Source: G963665185 sp963665185
GTDB lineage: Bacteria > Desulfobacterota > Desulfovibrionia > Desulfovibrionales > Desulfovibrionaceae
Assembly (NCBI GenBank): GCA_963665185.2
Contig: CAXXPO010000010.1
Span: 186,001 to 250,000 of the forward strand
Reading direction: 5' to 3'
Length of the DNA stretch: 64,000 bases
Positions 9,406 to 19,017 of the stretch are shown here, piece after piece; positions within the stretch are counted from its first letter, which is position 1, and each line of letters starts with the position of its first letter. The position numbers and the translations under genes were made by a program. The notes beneath the pieces are model-generated. The model ran no database searches. It was not told where the DNA came from and saw only the letters and a program-made list of their open reading frames with translations.

Positions 9406-11220
9406 ATGAGCGGTATCGGAAGCATACTTCAACTTGCAGGACCCCACAAAAGGACAATGGGATGGGCCGCCCTGTTTTCCATTGCAGATTCCCTGCTGGA
9501 CCTGGCCCCCTATTACATCATGTACTTGGTGGTTCTGGCCTGCATGCAGCCGGATGCGACCACGTCCCTCGCCCCCGGCTCCACATCCTCCATGGTCTGG
9601 CTCGCCCTGGCAGCTCTGGCCGCCATCTGCGGCAGGGCTTTTGCCCGCTGGCGTGCCGGAAGCCTGGCCCACAAGGCAGGATACAGCACGTTGTGCGAAA
9701 TCCGCCGCAAAATTGCCCATCACATGGGGCAACTCCCCATGCTTTTCTTTTCACGCAGCACGTCCGGGACATTGCAAAAGGTTATGATTGAAGATGTGGA
9801 GCGCATCGAAGTCCTGCTCTGCCACCACATCCCCGACCTGTGCGCCGCCGCGTCCACGCCGCTGCTTACCCTGGGATTGCTGTTCTGGATAGACTGGCCT
9901 CTCGCCCTGGCCGCCCTCGTTCCCCTCGCCCTGGCCGTCCTCTGCCAGGTGCTCATGTTCCGGGAAAGCGCCAGCCGCATGCAGGACTTTCACGACAGCA
10001 TGACGTCCATGAACAGCACCATAGTGGAGTATGTCCAGGGCATCATGGACATCAAGGCCTTCAACCAGACCGTGGACTCCTTCGCCCGGTTCAAGAACTC
10101 GGTGGGCCGCTTCGAACACGTCATAAAAGACTGGTCGCGCATTTCCGGCAAATACTACGCCCTGTTCACAACCATGCTGGGGGCTGGAATCCTCTTCGTG
10201 CTGCCCCCCGCCCTGGTGCAGCTCTCGCGAAAAACCCTTTCCGTACCCGATCTGGTGCTCTTTCTCATGCTTGTGGTGGGGTATGCCGCGCCGCTGGACA
10301 GGCTGCTGCGCTTTGCAAGCAAACTGCGCGAAATCGAAGAGGGAATCCACCGCATCGACAGAATCATGCAGGCGGCTCCCCTGCCGCGACCGGAGCACCC
10401 CCTGGTTCCCGAAGCATACGACATCGAATTCAACAACGTCACCTTTGCCTACGAGCAGAACACACCGCTGTTCCACGAACTGAACCTGCACCTCCCCGCC
10501 AACACGCTCACAGCCTTTGTCGGGCCTTCCGGCACAGGCAAGACCACCCTGGCCACGCTTGCCTCGCGTTATCAGGACGTGCAGGGAGGAAGCATCCGCA
10601 TCGGAGGCGTGGACGTGCGTGACATGGCTCCGGAAACCCTCATGGACATGGTCTCCTTTGTTTTCCAGGACACCTTTCTTTTTACCGACAGCATTTTGGA
10701 AAACATCCGCGCAGGCAGAGCAGACGCCACAAAAGAACAGATCATTGCCGCGGCGCAGCAAGCCCGCGCGCACGAGTTCATCATGCGCCTGCCCGAGGGG
10801 TACGACACCATTGTGGGCGACGGGGGCCTGCCTCTGAGCGGCGGGGAACGCCAACGCATATCCATAGCCCGCGCCATGCTGCGCGACACGCCCATCGTTA
10901 TCCTGGATGAAGCCACTGCCTATGCCGACCCCAAGAACGAGGCCCTGCTTCAGGAAGCCATCGCCGGCCTGCTGTCCGGAAAGACCGTCATCGTCATCGG
11001 CCACCGCCTGCAGGCCCTTACCGAAGCCGACGCCCTTGTCGTATTCGACAAAAAGAAGTCCGGCAGCCACATCGCGGGATTTGCTCCTCATTCCGAACTT
11101 CTCCGCACCTGCCCCTTGTACCTGCACATGTGGGAAGTTCAGACCAAGGCGGCGACATGGCACCTGGCCGAGGACAAAATATTTCATTCAGAGGAGGTCC
11201 GCAATGCAGAGTCTGCTTAA
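9406..11220 (+). CDS. ABC transporter, fused permease-ATPase (YbtP/IrtA-like)
   Basis: This 604-residue half-transporter starts at ATG 9406 behind AAGGAG. An N-terminal six-helix exporter-fold membrane domain (about residues 15-310) precedes an ATPase domain. The ATPase has Walker A GPSGTGKT at about 373, signature LSGGERQR at 477 and Walker B IVILDEATA near 500. Pairs of such exporter-fold proteins (YbtP/YbtQ, IrtA/IrtB) import iron-siderophores across the inner membrane. The second partner gene starts inside this gene's last codons, with a 17-bp overlap. Export of the product is an alternative, because the fold alone does not tell direction. Confidence 0.85.
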   Translation: MSGIGSILQLAGPHKRTMGWAALFSIADSLLDLAPYYIMYLVVLACMQPDATTSLAPGSTSSMVWLALAALAAICGRAFARWRAGSLAHKAGYSTLCEIRRKIAHHMGQLPMLFFSRSTSGTLQKVMIEDVERIEVLLCHHIPDLCAAASTPLLTLGLLFWIDWPLALAALVPLALAVLCQVLMFRESASRMQDFHDSMTSMNSTIVEYVQGIMDIKAFNQTVDSFARFKNSVGRFEHVIKDWSRISGKYYALFTTMLGAGILFVLPPALVQLSRKTLSVPDLVLFLMLVVGYAAPLDRLLRFASKLREIEEGIHRIDRIMQAAPLPRPEHPLVPEAYDIEFNNVTFAYEQNTPLFHELNLHLPANTLTAFVGPSGTGKTTLATLASRYQDVQGGSIRIGGVDVRDMAPETLMDMVSFVFQDTFLFTDSILENIRAGRADATKEQIIAAAQQARAHEFIMRLPEGYDTIVGDGGLPLSGGERQRISIARAMLRDTPIVILDEATAYADPKNEALLQEAIAGLLSGKTVIVIGHRLQALTEADALVVFDKKKSGSHIAGFAPHSELLRTCPLYLHMWEVQTKAATWHLAEDKIFHSEEVRNAESA

Positions 11221-12931
11221 GGAATTCAACGGAACCGATATAGGATCGTTCCGCAAGGCCACCGTGTTTGCCGTCGCGGAAAACCTGTTTGCCGGCGCCC
11301 CCCTGTTCCTGCTGTACGTGGTCATAGCCGCCATTATCGAGGACCGGGCCGGATTGTGGGATCTGCTGCCCTACATCGGGCTGATGGTTCTGCTCTTCGG
11401 GGCACAGGCCCTGTGCTCTGTCCGCTCGGTGGTGGCATCCTGCCTTTTTGCCTACGGCACGGGGGCCATGCTCCGCCTGCGTCTGGGGGAACACCTGCGC
11501 AAGCTTCCGTTGGGCTACTTCACGTCCGGAGAATCAGGCCAGCGGGCGGGAGCGCTTCTCCTGGACGTCTTCAATGTGGAGTTGGCCGCATCCACCATGT
11601 ACAACAAACTTGTGGCCTGCATCGCCCTGCCGCTCATCGTGGCCACATTCATGGCCTGCATCAATTTCCGGCTTACCCTGCTCCTGGTGATCACGGTGCC
11701 GCCGGCCTTGTATTTTCTGTATCTTTCCCGCAAGGCCCTGGACAAAAAAAGCGTTGCCATGCTCGATTCCCGACGCCGCGCCGCCTCGCGGGTGCTGGAA
11801 TACATTCAGGGAATCCGCACCATCCGGTCGTTCAACCTTACCGGCAGCTCCTTTGCCCGGCTGGACGACTCCTTGTGTGTGCTGCGTGACCGCTGCATCT
11901 CCCTGGAATCCCACATCGGCCCGGTATCCGAAATATATGCCTGCATCGCGGCCCTGGGATTCGTCCTGCTCATTCTTTTCGGCACGCAGATGCTGCAAAA
12001 CGGCACGGTCAGCCTGCCCATCCTGTTGCTCTTCATGATCATGGGCCTCAAGTTCTACCAGCCCATCATGGGCATTGCACCGTACTTTTCCATGATCCGC
12101 CACCTCACGCATTCCGCGGAAAACATCCAGAGCGTCCTGAACGTTCCCGCGCAAACAGGGGCTATCCAATCCCTGCCTGCCTGCCACCCGGAAGTACGCT
12201 TTGAAAATGTCCGTTTCAGCTATGGCGACCGCGAAGTGCTGCAAGGCATCAGCTTTTCGGCCGAGCCGCGCAGTCTGACAGCCCTGGTCGGTCCGTCCGG
12301 GGCGGGCAAGACCACCATCGCCAATCTGCTGGCCAGGTTCTGGGATGTGGACTCCGGAAAAATCCTGGTGGACGGGCAGAATGTCCGCGACCTCGCCCCG
12401 GAAGTTCTGCTCGGCAAGATTTCCATGGTCATGCAGGATGCCCATCTGTTCCACGATACCGTCCTCAGCAACATCCGCTTCGGCAACCCCAAGGCAACGG
12501 AGGAGGAAGTAATGCAAGCGGCCAAGGAGGCCCACTGCCACGACTTCATCTCCAGCCTGCCCCAAGGCTATGGGACCGTGCTGGGCGAAGGCGGAGCCAC
12601 CCTTTCCGGCGGAGAAAAAAAACGCATCGCCATTGCCAGGGCCATTCTCAAGAACGCGCCCATTGTCATTCTGGACGAGGCTACCGCCTCCCTGGACCCG
12701 GAAAACGAAGGCCACATACAGGAAGCCTTTTCCGCGCTGGTCGCCTCCAAAACAATATTCGCCATTGCCCACAAGCTGTCGACCATCCGCCATGCGGACC
12801 AGATCCTGTTTATCGACGACGGGCGGATCGTGGAGCAGGGCGATTTTGAGCAACTCATGGCGCAAAAAGGCCGTTTTGCGCATTTCTGGGAGCTGCAACA
12901 ACATGCCAAGGGCTGGAAAATACGGAGGTAG
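11204..12931 (+). CDS. ABC transporter, fused permease-ATPase (YbtQ/IrtB-like partner)
   Basis: This is a 575-residue protein. I chose ATG 11204 because GAGGAGG lies at the right distance and because it overlaps the preceding gene by only 17 bp; longer reading frames run deep into that gene. An exporter-type membrane domain occupies about residues 20-310. The ATPase shows Walker A GPSGAGKT at 363, signature LSGGEKKR at 467 and Walker B IVILDEATASLDPE. It almost certainly forms a heterodimer with the upstream half-transporter. Both nucleotide-binding domains look catalytically complete. Confidence 0.87.
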   Translation: MQSLLKEFNGTDIGSFRKATVFAVAENLFAGAPLFLLYVVIAAIIEDRAGLWDLLPYIGLMVLLFGAQALCSVRSVVASCLFAYGTGAMLRLRLGEHLRKLPLGYFTSGESGQRAGALLLDVFNVELAASTMYNKLVACIALPLIVATFMACINFRLTLLLVITVPPALYFLYLSRKALDKKSVAMLDSRRRAASRVLEYIQGIRTIRSFNLTGSSFARLDDSLCVLRDRCISLESHIGPVSEIYACIAALGFVLLILFGTQMLQNGTVSLPILLLFMIMGLKFYQPIMGIAPYFSMIRHLTHSAENIQSVLNVPAQTGAIQSLPACHPEVRFENVRFSYGDREVLQGISFSAEPRSLTALVGPSGAGKTTIANLLARFWDVDSGKILVDGQNVRDLAPEVLLGKISMVMQDAHLFHDTVLSNIRFGNPKATEEEVMQAAKEAHCHDFISSLPQGYGTVLGEGGATLSGGEKKRIAIARAILKNAPIVILDEATASLDPENEGHIQEAFSALVASKTIFAIAHKLSTIRHADQILFIDDGRIVEQGDFEQLMAQKGRFAHFWELQQHAKGWKIRR

Positions 12932-12934
12932 ACC

Positions 12935-13351
12935 ATGCGTCCGGAAAACATCAAGCAGCAGCCATCCTTTTCATCGCCTTCCAAGCCGGCGGCCGCGGTG
13001 TTCAAGGCTGCCGGAATCCTGCAAGACAACCTTGCCGCCCCGCCCCGCCTGCCCGACCTGGCCCGGCAGGTGGGAATGTCCCATTCCAGCCTGAACAAAG
13101 GATTTCATCACCACTTCGGGACCACTGTTTACGGGTATCTTCGCCGCCTGCGCCTGGAAAAGGCCAGGCAATTGCTTTGCGACAGCCATATCACCATAAC
13201 GGACACGGCCTTTACAGTGGGATATGAAAGCCTGCCCTCCTTCAGCCGGGCATTCAGCATCCACTTCGGCATCTGCCCGCGCAGATTCCTGTCCGCACTG
13301 CGGAATGCACCCGACGCCCGGATATCCGACGCTCACAACCCCCCGGAGTAA
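12935..13351 (+). CDS. Short AraC-type DNA-binding protein
   Basis: This 138-residue protein is little more than an AraC/XylS DNA-binding domain. It shows LPDLARQVGMSHSSLNKGFHHHFG followed by the second helix-turn-helix AFTVGYESLPSFSRAFSIHFGICPRRF. There is no room for the usual sensing domain. It starts 3 bp after the second ABC gene and ends 5 bp before the PP-loop gene, so it is made with the transport operon. It may be an autonomous SoxS-like activator or a modulator that competes with the full-length regulator encoded at 6155. Confidence 0.75.
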   Translation: MRPENIKQQPSFSSPSKPAAAVFKAAGILQDNLAAPPRLPDLARQVGMSHSSLNKGFHHHFGTTVYGYLRRLRLEKARQLLCDSHITITDTAFTVGYESLPSFSRAFSIHFGICPRRFLSALRNAPDARISDAHNPPE

Positions 13352-13356
13352 ATTCA

Positions 13357-14421
13357 ATGTATGAGTATACCTCCCGCCGCTGCCTCAAGTGCATGCTGCA
13401 GGAAGATTCCGCCCGAGGACTTGTTCTCGATGAAAACGGCCTGTGCCCGTTATGCCGCAACCACCACCCCGTGCAACGGGATTGGAAGACACTGCGGCGC
13501 ACATTTGAAGGCCGCATCGACAGACTGAAAACAGGGGCCGAGTACGAGGCCCTGGTGATGATGAGCGGCGGCAAGGACAGCGCCTACCTTGCCCACCTGC
13601 TGAAAAGGGAAATGGGCTTGCATATTCTGGGCCTGACCATTGATAATGGATTCGAATACCAGGAAACATTTGAAAAAGCTGCGGACATCGCCAAAAAATT
13701 GGACATGCCCCACCTGCTGTTCCGGGTGAACCCGTCCACACGCAGCGCGCTGTACCGTTTTCTGGTCACCAGCCCCACGCTCATGGACAAGGATTTCGGA
13801 CAATTGTGCCTGTACTGCGGAAAATACCTCCTGGACATCGCCGTGGACTTTGCCTGCGGCATGGATATTCCGGCGGTGTTCGTCGGATACAACCCGGAAC
13901 AACTCTCCGGCATGGGCAAAACCCTGCCCATTGAAACAGAGGAACTGCGCATACGTCAGCAGGAAGCCATTGGCGGTCGGATAAGATACCTCTTTGCCCG
14001 GGCCGAGGAAAAAGCCGCACAGCACAAGGACAAAAGCATCCTCCCGGAATTTTCAGCCGACACCGCCCCGGGCTGCGCCATTGAATACCCGTTTCTGTAC
14101 CTGCCCTACCAACCGCGGCAAATAATGGAGGTTGCCAAACGGGAACTGGGCTGGACCCCGATCGACAGCTTCGTGCCCAAACACTACATCGCCTCGGGCT
14201 GCCGACTGCTCAAACTGATGGCAGCCTTGGCGCGAATAAATAATGTTTCCAGCTACATGGATTACGAATTTTCCGCCCAGGTACGCAAGGGAGATCTGGA
14301 CAAGGGGGCTCTGGAAAAGTATTACGCAAACCTCGAAGAACCGCCGGAATTTTTCGAACAGATACTCAGGGAACTGGGCATTGAGGAATCTTTGGAAGAG
14401 CTTGCCAGACAGGTTGGCTAA
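13357..14421 (+). CDS. PP-loop ATP pyrophosphatase, WbpG/N-acetyl-sugar-amidotransferase-like
   Basis: This 354-residue enzyme has an N-terminal Cys4 zinc-ribbon-like segment (CLKCM and CPLC, residues 9-33) and a PP-loop SGGKDS at residues 70-75. It also has further cysteines (LCLYCGK) near 150. The layout matches the WbpG/PseA amidotransferase group, which activates a carbonyl oxygen by adenylation and replaces it, with ammonia usually supplied by a glutaminase. No glutaminase is visible here. Being last in a metallophore operon, it may amidate or thiolate the peptide product, but that is inference. Related PP-loop families also act in tRNA thiolation. Confidence 0.65.
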   Translation: MYEYTSRRCLKCMLQEDSARGLVLDENGLCPLCRNHHPVQRDWKTLRRTFEGRIDRLKTGAEYEALVMMSGGKDSAYLAHLLKREMGLHILGLTIDNGFEYQETFEKAADIAKKLDMPHLLFRVNPSTRSALYRFLVTSPTLMDKDFGQLCLYCGKYLLDIAVDFACGMDIPAVFVGYNPEQLSGMGKTLPIETEELRIRQQEAIGGRIRYLFARAEEKAAQHKDKSILPEFSADTAPGCAIEYPFLYLPYQPRQIMEVAKRELGWTPIDSFVPKHYIASGCRLLKLMAALARINNVSSYMDYEFSAQVRKGDLDKGALEKYYANLEEPPEFFEQILRELGIEESLEELARQVG

Positions 14422-14534
14422 CTGCAACAAAGGGGATTGCATGGAACATGCCACTATTCAACACAAAAACCAGAAAAAGCGTTCAACATGTTAAAACGGC
14501 CAATCCGCCATAATTCAAAGTCGAATCGGATGAT

Positions 14535-15299
14535 ATGCGAGCCGCAGTAATGGATGAAATGCAACTGCTCATAGACCTTCATAAGGATGGAATTCACCAG
14601 GGCCCGGGGGGAGAAGCGGAAACAAGACAAGCAATGATGCTTGCAGGTCTTGATTGCTCTCGTCAGTTAAGAATTGCGGATATCGGGTGTGGAACTGGTG
14701 CTTCGACCATTCTTCTCGCTCAAGAATTGGATGCCAAGATCACTGCTGTTGATTTTCTTCCGGAGTTTCTGGAAATCCTTGAAGCAAGGGCCGCTGAAAA
14801 AAGTGTGGCAGACAGGATAACCACCCTCAATTGTTCTATGGAAGAACTCCCGTTTTCAGAGAACGAATATGATGTGATATGGTCAGAAGGAGCCGTATAT
14901 AATATGGGATTCCAAGCAGGAGTTTCTGCATGGAAGAAATTTCTGAAGCCAGGTGGAATACTGGTTCTTTCAGAAATTACATGGTTAAGCGAATCAAGAC
15001 CGCATGAGATACAAGCTCATTGGGATGCCGAATACCCTGAGATTGATGTAGCTTCGGCGAAAATTGAAATACTTGAGCAAAATGGTTTTTGCCCGGAAGG
15101 ATATTTCGTCCTTCCCGAGCATTGCTGGACTCATAATTATTACACGCCAATGGAAAGCCGTTTTTCTAATTTTCTCAACGCCTACAAGCACTGTAAAGAA
15201 GCAGAGCATATTGTTGAACTTGAAAAAAATGAAATAGCTTTATACGCAACATACGGAGACTATTATTGCTATGGCGTGTATATCGCACGAAAGTTGTAA
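14535..15299 (+). CDS. Class I SAM-dependent methyltransferase
   Basis: This 254-residue protein has the SAM-binding motif IADIGCGTGAS at about residue 48, an acidic end of strand 2 (ITAVDF), and the motif IV/post-IV pattern YDVIWSEGAVYNMGF and FLKPGGILVLSE. The substrate cannot be read from the sequence; small-molecule methyltransferases of the UbiE/COQ5 type look similar. A second ATG at 14550 is also possible. The gene is visibly AT-richer than the genes to its left, is separated from them by 113 bp and abuts an IS3 scar, so it was probably acquired separately. Confidence 0.75.
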   Translation: MRAAVMDEMQLLIDLHKDGIHQGPGGEAETRQAMMLAGLDCSRQLRIADIGCGTGASTILLAQELDAKITAVDFLPEFLEILEARAAEKSVADRITTLNCSMEELPFSENEYDVIWSEGAVYNMGFQAGVSAWKKFLKPGGILVLSEITWLSESRPHEIQAHWDAEYPEIDVASAKIEILEQNGFCPEGYFVLPEHCWTHNYYTPMESRFSNFLNAYKHCKEAEHIVELEKNEIALYATYGDYYCYGVYIARKL

Positions 15300-15344
15300 C
15301 ATGCTGATGTACCCATCACACTGGGCTCTGTGCTCAAAGGAAAA

Positions 15345-15727
15345 CCCCTGTCCAGTATCTCTTCCCGGAATGTCTTGTTGAACCGCTCCGCATAGGAATT
15401 TTGTGTAGGCCTGCCCGGCTGGATGTGCTCCAAAGACACGCCATTTCTTTCAGTCCAATCAGCCAGGGCTACGGAGATCAGCTCCGGGCCGTTGTCCATT
15501 CGCAATTCTTCTGGCGATCCTCGCCAGGCAACTATATGGTCCAAGACACGAATGATCCTGGCCGCAGGAAGACCAATGTCCACTTGGACAACCGGGCTCT
15601 CCCGGCTGAAATCATCCAAAACATTGAAAGTCCGAAATTTCTGACCGCTCATGAGGGCATCTTGGATGAAATCCACAGACCAGCAGATATTGGCGTCAGA
15701 AGGCACAGCCGAGCGTTGAGGACAACT
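15345..15727 (-). pseudogene. IS3-family transposase (OrfB) fragment
   Basis: The minus strand encodes the middle part of an IS3-type integrase core: CWSVDFIQDAL, FNVLDDFSRESPVVQVD, LRMDNGPELIS (second catalytic Asp), IQPGRPTQNSYAERFNKTFREEILD (catalytic Glu). The homology stops abruptly near 15345 and the last ORF residues are unrelated. There is no N-terminal half, no OrfA and no clear inverted repeat. It is a scar between the methyltransferase and the carboxypeptidase genes. It differs in sequence from the intact IS3 element at 50456. Confidence 0.8.
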
Positions 15728-15820
15728 TTATACTGGACAGGAATTAAAACGAGAGCCTAATTTGCATACAAAAAAAAGTATCTCGTCCGAGTGTTCATTC
15801 CACCGCCAAAAGGAAAAAAA

Positions 15821-17611
15821 ATGTTCGCAAACAAACTTATAGTAAAGGCAATGGCCACAGCTTTCATTATCCTGCTATGCGGGTGCGGAAGCTCTTCGGA
15901 TTCCAGCAGCATCAATGCCGAAGCTACCAGCAGCGAGGCAGGATACTATAAAATAGAACCCGTTTCCTATACATTGAAGCTAGCTCAACAGCCCGTGGAC
16001 AGAATCGCATCCGAAGCAATGATCTTCTATTCCTATCACCCAGGGAATGAAATAAGGATTAATGGCAAGACAAAGCAGCCGTTGTTCGTCTTCCTGAATG
16101 GCGGCCCTGGTTGCGCCACCACTTTGAATTTGTTCGCCATGAATACAGCGCCCTATACCCTGGACAGGGAAAGGACCGGGGGGGCCATGTGTGCGGAGAA
16201 CCCGTATAGTTGGACCACCATGGGCAATCTGCTTTACATCGATGCCCCAAATACCGGATTTTCCTATAATAACATGGAAAATATAGATAACGCCGGTGCG
16301 CGCTTCCGTGAATTTCTGTCTTCCAGTTACAATCCGTATATTGACGCGGCCCAGGTTATCAGGACGATTTTACGTTTTTTGAGTGAACATAAAAACATAG
16401 CGGCCAACGACGTCATTCTGGTGGGCGAGAGCTATGGCGGCACCAGGGTGTCCACGATGCTCAACATGCTGCTGTTTCGCCAAAAATATACTGCTGCGAG
16501 AGGAGGGGTATACCAGGACGATAAATTGGTGCGGCTTATTGAGGATCACTTCAATAAGTACTTTCATGGCGAGGCCGTCACTCCCGAACTGGTGGCCAAA
16601 CAGTTTGGACGCCAGATCCTTATAGAGCCCCAACTTACCGGTCCGTATCAGGACGAAGTCACGGAAGAGGCGTATTTGCAAGCCGACTCCATTATCTACC
16701 AGCTTGCGAAGGAAGAAGGATTGGTATGGGATCAAGAGTGCAAGAACGTCATCATCCCCACAACCTCCTGTCTTACTCTTGCATATATCCCGGATGTTTT
16801 GAATAGAGATCCGTATATCTATACAAAAAAGAAGACATGGTCCGACGACATTGAAGCTCACTCCACACAGGCTTTGTTGGACGTGGACGTTCTTTCCACT
16901 GTTTTGGATGTGAGTGTTGGGACAATCAGCAAAATGCTGCCAGATGCGCGCAAAAAAACCTGCCGAATTTCTTCTCTTATGGAACTCATCAGTGATGAGT
17001 ACGATGAGTTTGGGATCGACTTGGCATACAGTGGCAATATTCCTACCGAATTTGCTGTTCTTTTGAAAGAAGCGCTCAAAAGCGTCAACTACACGGAATC
17101 GTTGATCAACAGGCACATGGATAATAGCCTGGAAAAGGTGTTTGGCAAGTTGAAGAGTTGGGACCGCTACCTCATGGGCACGAATCTGTCCGTGTTCGTA
17201 GCCTACTCCCTGGAAAGTTGGATTAATAAAGAGCACGGCAAGGTCCTTTCCCCGGACATGTCCACCTTGTTCGGCGAAATGTTCCTGAACAACCTGGCAC
17301 TGGTCAAGACGTTCCTGACCGACGCCGAACTGGACCTGATCATCTATTCGCCTGCATTGCCGCGTTCGTTCAAAAAATACACCGGCATCGTGCAGGATGT
17401 GCAGACAGTGCGCGGCAAGGATGACCACGACCGCCAAAACCCCGGCTCCGTGACAATAAGCTATGTTCCAGACTCCCTCACGGATGTGGACACCACTCCC
17501 GAATCCAGGACCATCTATTATCCGTACTACGCAAGTTCGGGACACTCGGTGTCCTCGTCCCAGCCTGAAGAATTCAGGCGGGATGTGATGAACTGGTTGA
17601 GTGCCGAGTAG
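15821..17611 (+). CDS. Secreted serine-carboxypeptidase-like (S10) lipoprotein
   Basis: This is a 596-residue protein starting at ATG 15821 behind AAGGAAA. The N-terminus is a lipoprotein signal (MATAFIILLCGCGSS), predicting a lipid-anchored protein. The S10 marks are clear: FLNGGPGCATT near residue 95 (oxyanion region), NLLYIDAPNTGFSY, and the nucleophile GESYGG with Ser204. A histidine near residue 575 (SSGHSVSS) can complete the triad. S10 enzymes remove C-terminal residues from peptides or act as acyltransferases. The long middle region, about residues 230-520, is larger than usual and I do not recognise it. The decarboxylase-like gene 99 bp downstream is also exported. Confidence 0.75.
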   Translation: MFANKLIVKAMATAFIILLCGCGSSSDSSSINAEATSSEAGYYKIEPVSYTLKLAQQPVDRIASEAMIFYSYHPGNEIRINGKTKQPLFVFLNGGPGCATTLNLFAMNTAPYTLDRERTGGAMCAENPYSWTTMGNLLYIDAPNTGFSYNNMENIDNAGARFREFLSSSYNPYIDAAQVIRTILRFLSEHKNIAANDVILVGESYGGTRVSTMLNMLLFRQKYTAARGGVYQDDKLVRLIEDHFNKYFHGEAVTPELVAKQFGRQILIEPQLTGPYQDEVTEEAYLQADSIIYQLAKEEGLVWDQECKNVIIPTTSCLTLAYIPDVLNRDPYIYTKKKTWSDDIEAHSTQALLDVDVLSTVLDVSVGTISKMLPDARKKTCRISSLMELISDEYDEFGIDLAYSGNIPTEFAVLLKEALKSVNYTESLINRHMDNSLEKVFGKLKSWDRYLMGTNLSVFVAYSLESWINKEHGKVLSPDMSTLFGEMFLNNLALVKTFLTDAELDLIIYSPALPRSFKKYTGIVQDVQTVRGKDDHDRQNPGSVTISYVPDSLTDVDTTPESRTIYYPYYASSGHSVSSSQPEEFRRDVMNWLSAE

Positions 17612-17710
17612 GAAAAACAAGAAAAACCGGCGTACCAACAGAATACCCCAAATGGGGGCAAGTTCAACGACTTGTGAGAATACAATAAAAGCAATTCAGG
17701 GGATCTCTCC

Positions 17711-18997
17711 ATGAAATGGAAATTGTTTTCATCCGTTTTCTTTTTAACGGTTGTCATGTGTCCGCTTCAGTCCATCGCGTATGCGGATTCGCTGCGCTCC
17801 CCCTCTGCCGGCAGGCAGTGCTACAAGATCGGTGCGGACGCGAAAATCCCCTTGATGCCCGTAATCCGGGAATTCAAGGATTTAATCGAAAACGATCCTC
17901 ATCTCTATATGCTGTTCACGGAAATGTTCGAGCAAATTCCGAACGAGCCGCCGTATCTGAAGGATCCCGCCGGAAACGTCCAGATTCGAAGCTACCAGCA
18001 GATGCTCCATGCCCTGAACTGCATCCTGACCAGTGCCCCGGAATTCAACGACACCATCATGGCCGGAACTCCGATCAACGCCATGCTGGCCTGGCCAATG
18101 GGAACCCCGGCGGGAACCGAAGCCTTTCTGGACAAACGGGTAAACCGGCAGTTGAAGAAGATTTTAAAGCAGTGGGAGGTCTATCTCGCTTCACCGGACT
18201 CCCGATATGTCCTGACTGACAAGCCCGGAGGGTGGTTCAGCCCGCAAGCGTTGAAGGTCATGCCCGATTTCAATGAAAATTTTGTCTGCGATCCGAGCAA
18301 GCCGTTCCGCGGTTTTTCATCGTGGGATGACTTTTTCACACGCCTTTTTCATAAAGGCAAACGCCCTGTGGAATCCCCGGACAATGACGCGATCATCGTC
18401 AATGCGTGCGAATCTGCCCCGTATCGGTTGGCGAAAAATGTTAAGCTCAGGGACGAATTCTGGATCAAGGGCGAGCCCTATTCCGTGTATCATATGTTCG
18501 CCGGAGACCCCCTGGCCGAACAATTCGTGGGAGGAACATTTTATCAGGCCTTTCTGAGCGCCTTCAACTACCACCGCTGGCACAGCCCGGTGAGCGGGAC
18601 CATCGTCAAAACCAAGCTTGTGGATGGAAGCTATTATGCTGCCGCGCTGGTTGACGGATTTGACCCGGAAACACAGGACAACTGCCAAGGCTACATCACG
18701 CAAACTGCGGCCCGCGCCTTGGTGCTCATCAAGGCCGACAACCCGGATATCGGCCTTATGGGTATTCTCTTCGTTGGGATGGGTGATGTCTCGTCCAATG
18801 AAATCACTGTTTATGAAGGACAGCACGTCGAAAAAGGCGACCAACTGGGAATGTTTCACTTCGGCGGCTCCACCCACGTACTTATGTTCCGCCCCGGTGT
18901 GAACTTGGAATTCGACCTGCGCGGACAAACTCCAAATGTGAACGCCCAAAATATCCCCCTCCTGTCAAAACTGGCCGTGGTCAAAGGAAAAAAGTAA
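17711..18997 (+). CDS. Exported phosphatidylserine-decarboxylase-family enzyme (PsiD-like)
   Basis: This 428-residue protein begins with a signal peptide (cleavage near AYADS). An N-terminal PSDC-type associated domain (about residues 45-190) is followed by the decarboxylase domain: FRGFSSWDDFFTRLF near 200, YHRWHSPVSGTI near 290, and a C-terminal FGGSTHVL with Ser387. In this family the serine of the (L/G)GS(T/S) motif self-cleaves to create the pyruvoyl cofactor. Members with the PSDC domain include tryptophan and phenylalanine decarboxylases as well as phospholipid enzymes, so an amino acid is as likely a substrate as phosphatidylserine. A signal peptide is unusual. A terminator follows at 19018. 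Confidence 0.72.
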   Translation: MKWKLFSSVFFLTVVMCPLQSIAYADSLRSPSAGRQCYKIGADAKIPLMPVIREFKDLIENDPHLYMLFTEMFEQIPNEPPYLKDPAGNVQIRSYQQMLHALNCILTSAPEFNDTIMAGTPINAMLAWPMGTPAGTEAFLDKRVNRQLKKILKQWEVYLASPDSRYVLTDKPGGWFSPQALKVMPDFNENFVCDPSKPFRGFSSWDDFFTRLFHKGKRPVESPDNDAIIVNACESAPYRLAKNVKLRDEFWIKGEPYSVYHMFAGDPLAEQFVGGTFYQAFLSAFNYHRWHSPVSGTIVKTKLVDGSYYAAALVDGFDPETQDNCQGYITQTAARALVLIKADNPDIGLMGILFVGMGDVSSNEITVYEGQHVEKGDQLGMFHFGGSTHVLMFRPGVNLEFDLRGQTPNVNAQNIPLLSKLAVVKGKK

Positions 18998-19017
18998 TTC
19001 CATATTGAATTTGAACC

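Noticed and set aside
10907..11203. An N-terminal extension of the second ABC transporter
   Set aside because: It overlaps the preceding ABC gene in another frame; ATG 11204 has a strong ribosome-binding site and gives the normal family length.
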